A DNA stretch of 64,000 bases from Montifringilla adamsi (Eukaryota > Chordata > Aves > Passeriformes > Passeridae). How positions within the stretch are numbered: position 1 is the first letter of the stretch; the number at the start of each line of letters is the position of its first letter. The stretch covers positions 2,544,794 to 2,608,793 of the forward strand of contig JAGGNK010008448.1 of NCBI GenBank assembly GCA_017590115.1, in the 5' to 3' direction. Under the pieces are notes generated by a model. That model worked only from the letters and a program-made list of their open reading frames with translations, did no database searches and had not been told where the DNA came from. A program made the position numbers and the translations under genes. Shown piece by piece: positions 63,924 to 64,000 of this stretch.

Positions 63924-64000
63924 CATATATACACACACACACACACACATATATATACACACGCATATATATATATATAGATACACGCATATACATACAT
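63924..64000. repeat. Compound CA/TA microsatellite at window edge
   Basis: (AC)n of about 10 units flanked by alternating TA runs with cg steps, continuing past the right edge. Confidence 0.93.

Noticed and set aside
1..64000. tRNA, rRNA, CRISPR array, operon or bacterial-type features
   Set aside because: No tRNA B-box/arm structure, rRNA sequence or spaced direct-repeat array is seen. The DNA is vertebrate nuclear sequence.
20901..64000. HHEX exons within the window
   Set aside because: Expected upstream by synteny, but no homeobox helix-3 sequence or HHEX-like frame is present on either strand.

Overview
The window is vertebrate nuclear DNA and almost certainly comes from a bird. It is mostly AT-rich noncoding sequence with one CpG island, spliced exons, chicken-repeat-1 (CR1) LINE fragments and a neoavian-type ERVL solo LTR. 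The only protein-coding gene I can support is the 5' end of EXOC6 (SEC15A, exocyst subunit), on the minus strand. Exon 2 lies at 140-311. The canonical first coding exon lies at 18409-18491 inside a CpG island (about 17870-18900). The rest of the gene runs off the left edge.

The most interesting item is a second, unannotated-looking first coding exon at 20638-20759, also on the minus strand and about 2.1 kb upstream of the CpG island. It encodes 40 codons plus the first two bases of an arginine codon. It ends at a GT donor in exactly the same phase as the canonical exon 1, so it splices in frame to exon 2. Its C-terminal half resembles the canonical exon 1 (shared E-I-x-S and G-x-T-L-R pattern). 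This suggests that the gene has two alternative promoters giving Sec15 proteins with different N-termini, and that the two exons may be ancient duplicates.

Layout: 1-139 is the start of intron 2. 140-311 is exon 2. 312-18408 is intron 1 (18.1 kb), holding a solo LTR (11593-12876) split by a nested 5'-truncated CR1 (11902-12620). 17870-18900 is the CpG-island promoter with exon 1. 18901-20637 is the flank between the two first exons, with a (TTA)n array and a poly(A) tract. 20638-20759 is the alternative first exon. From about 20.9 kb to 64 kb there is no gene I can support. From conserved vertebrate synteny (HHEX - EXOC6 - CYP26C1 - CYP26A1) this should be the intergenic interval toward HHEX, and it holds several repeat-free, motif-rich blocks that are candidate enhancers. 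Conservation cannot be seen from one sequence, so these are tentative.

Other contents are a CR1 tail (36697-36815), an older sauropsid repeat (about 50756-50835), possible MIR-like SINE relics, several very long A/T homopolymers (up to 59 bp), a 25-N assembly gap between two poly(T) tracts (53041-53065), and TA/CA microsatellites, one at the right edge. I see no tRNA, rRNA, CRISPR array or intact mobile-element gene. Most open reading frames in the window are chance frames in noncoding DNA.
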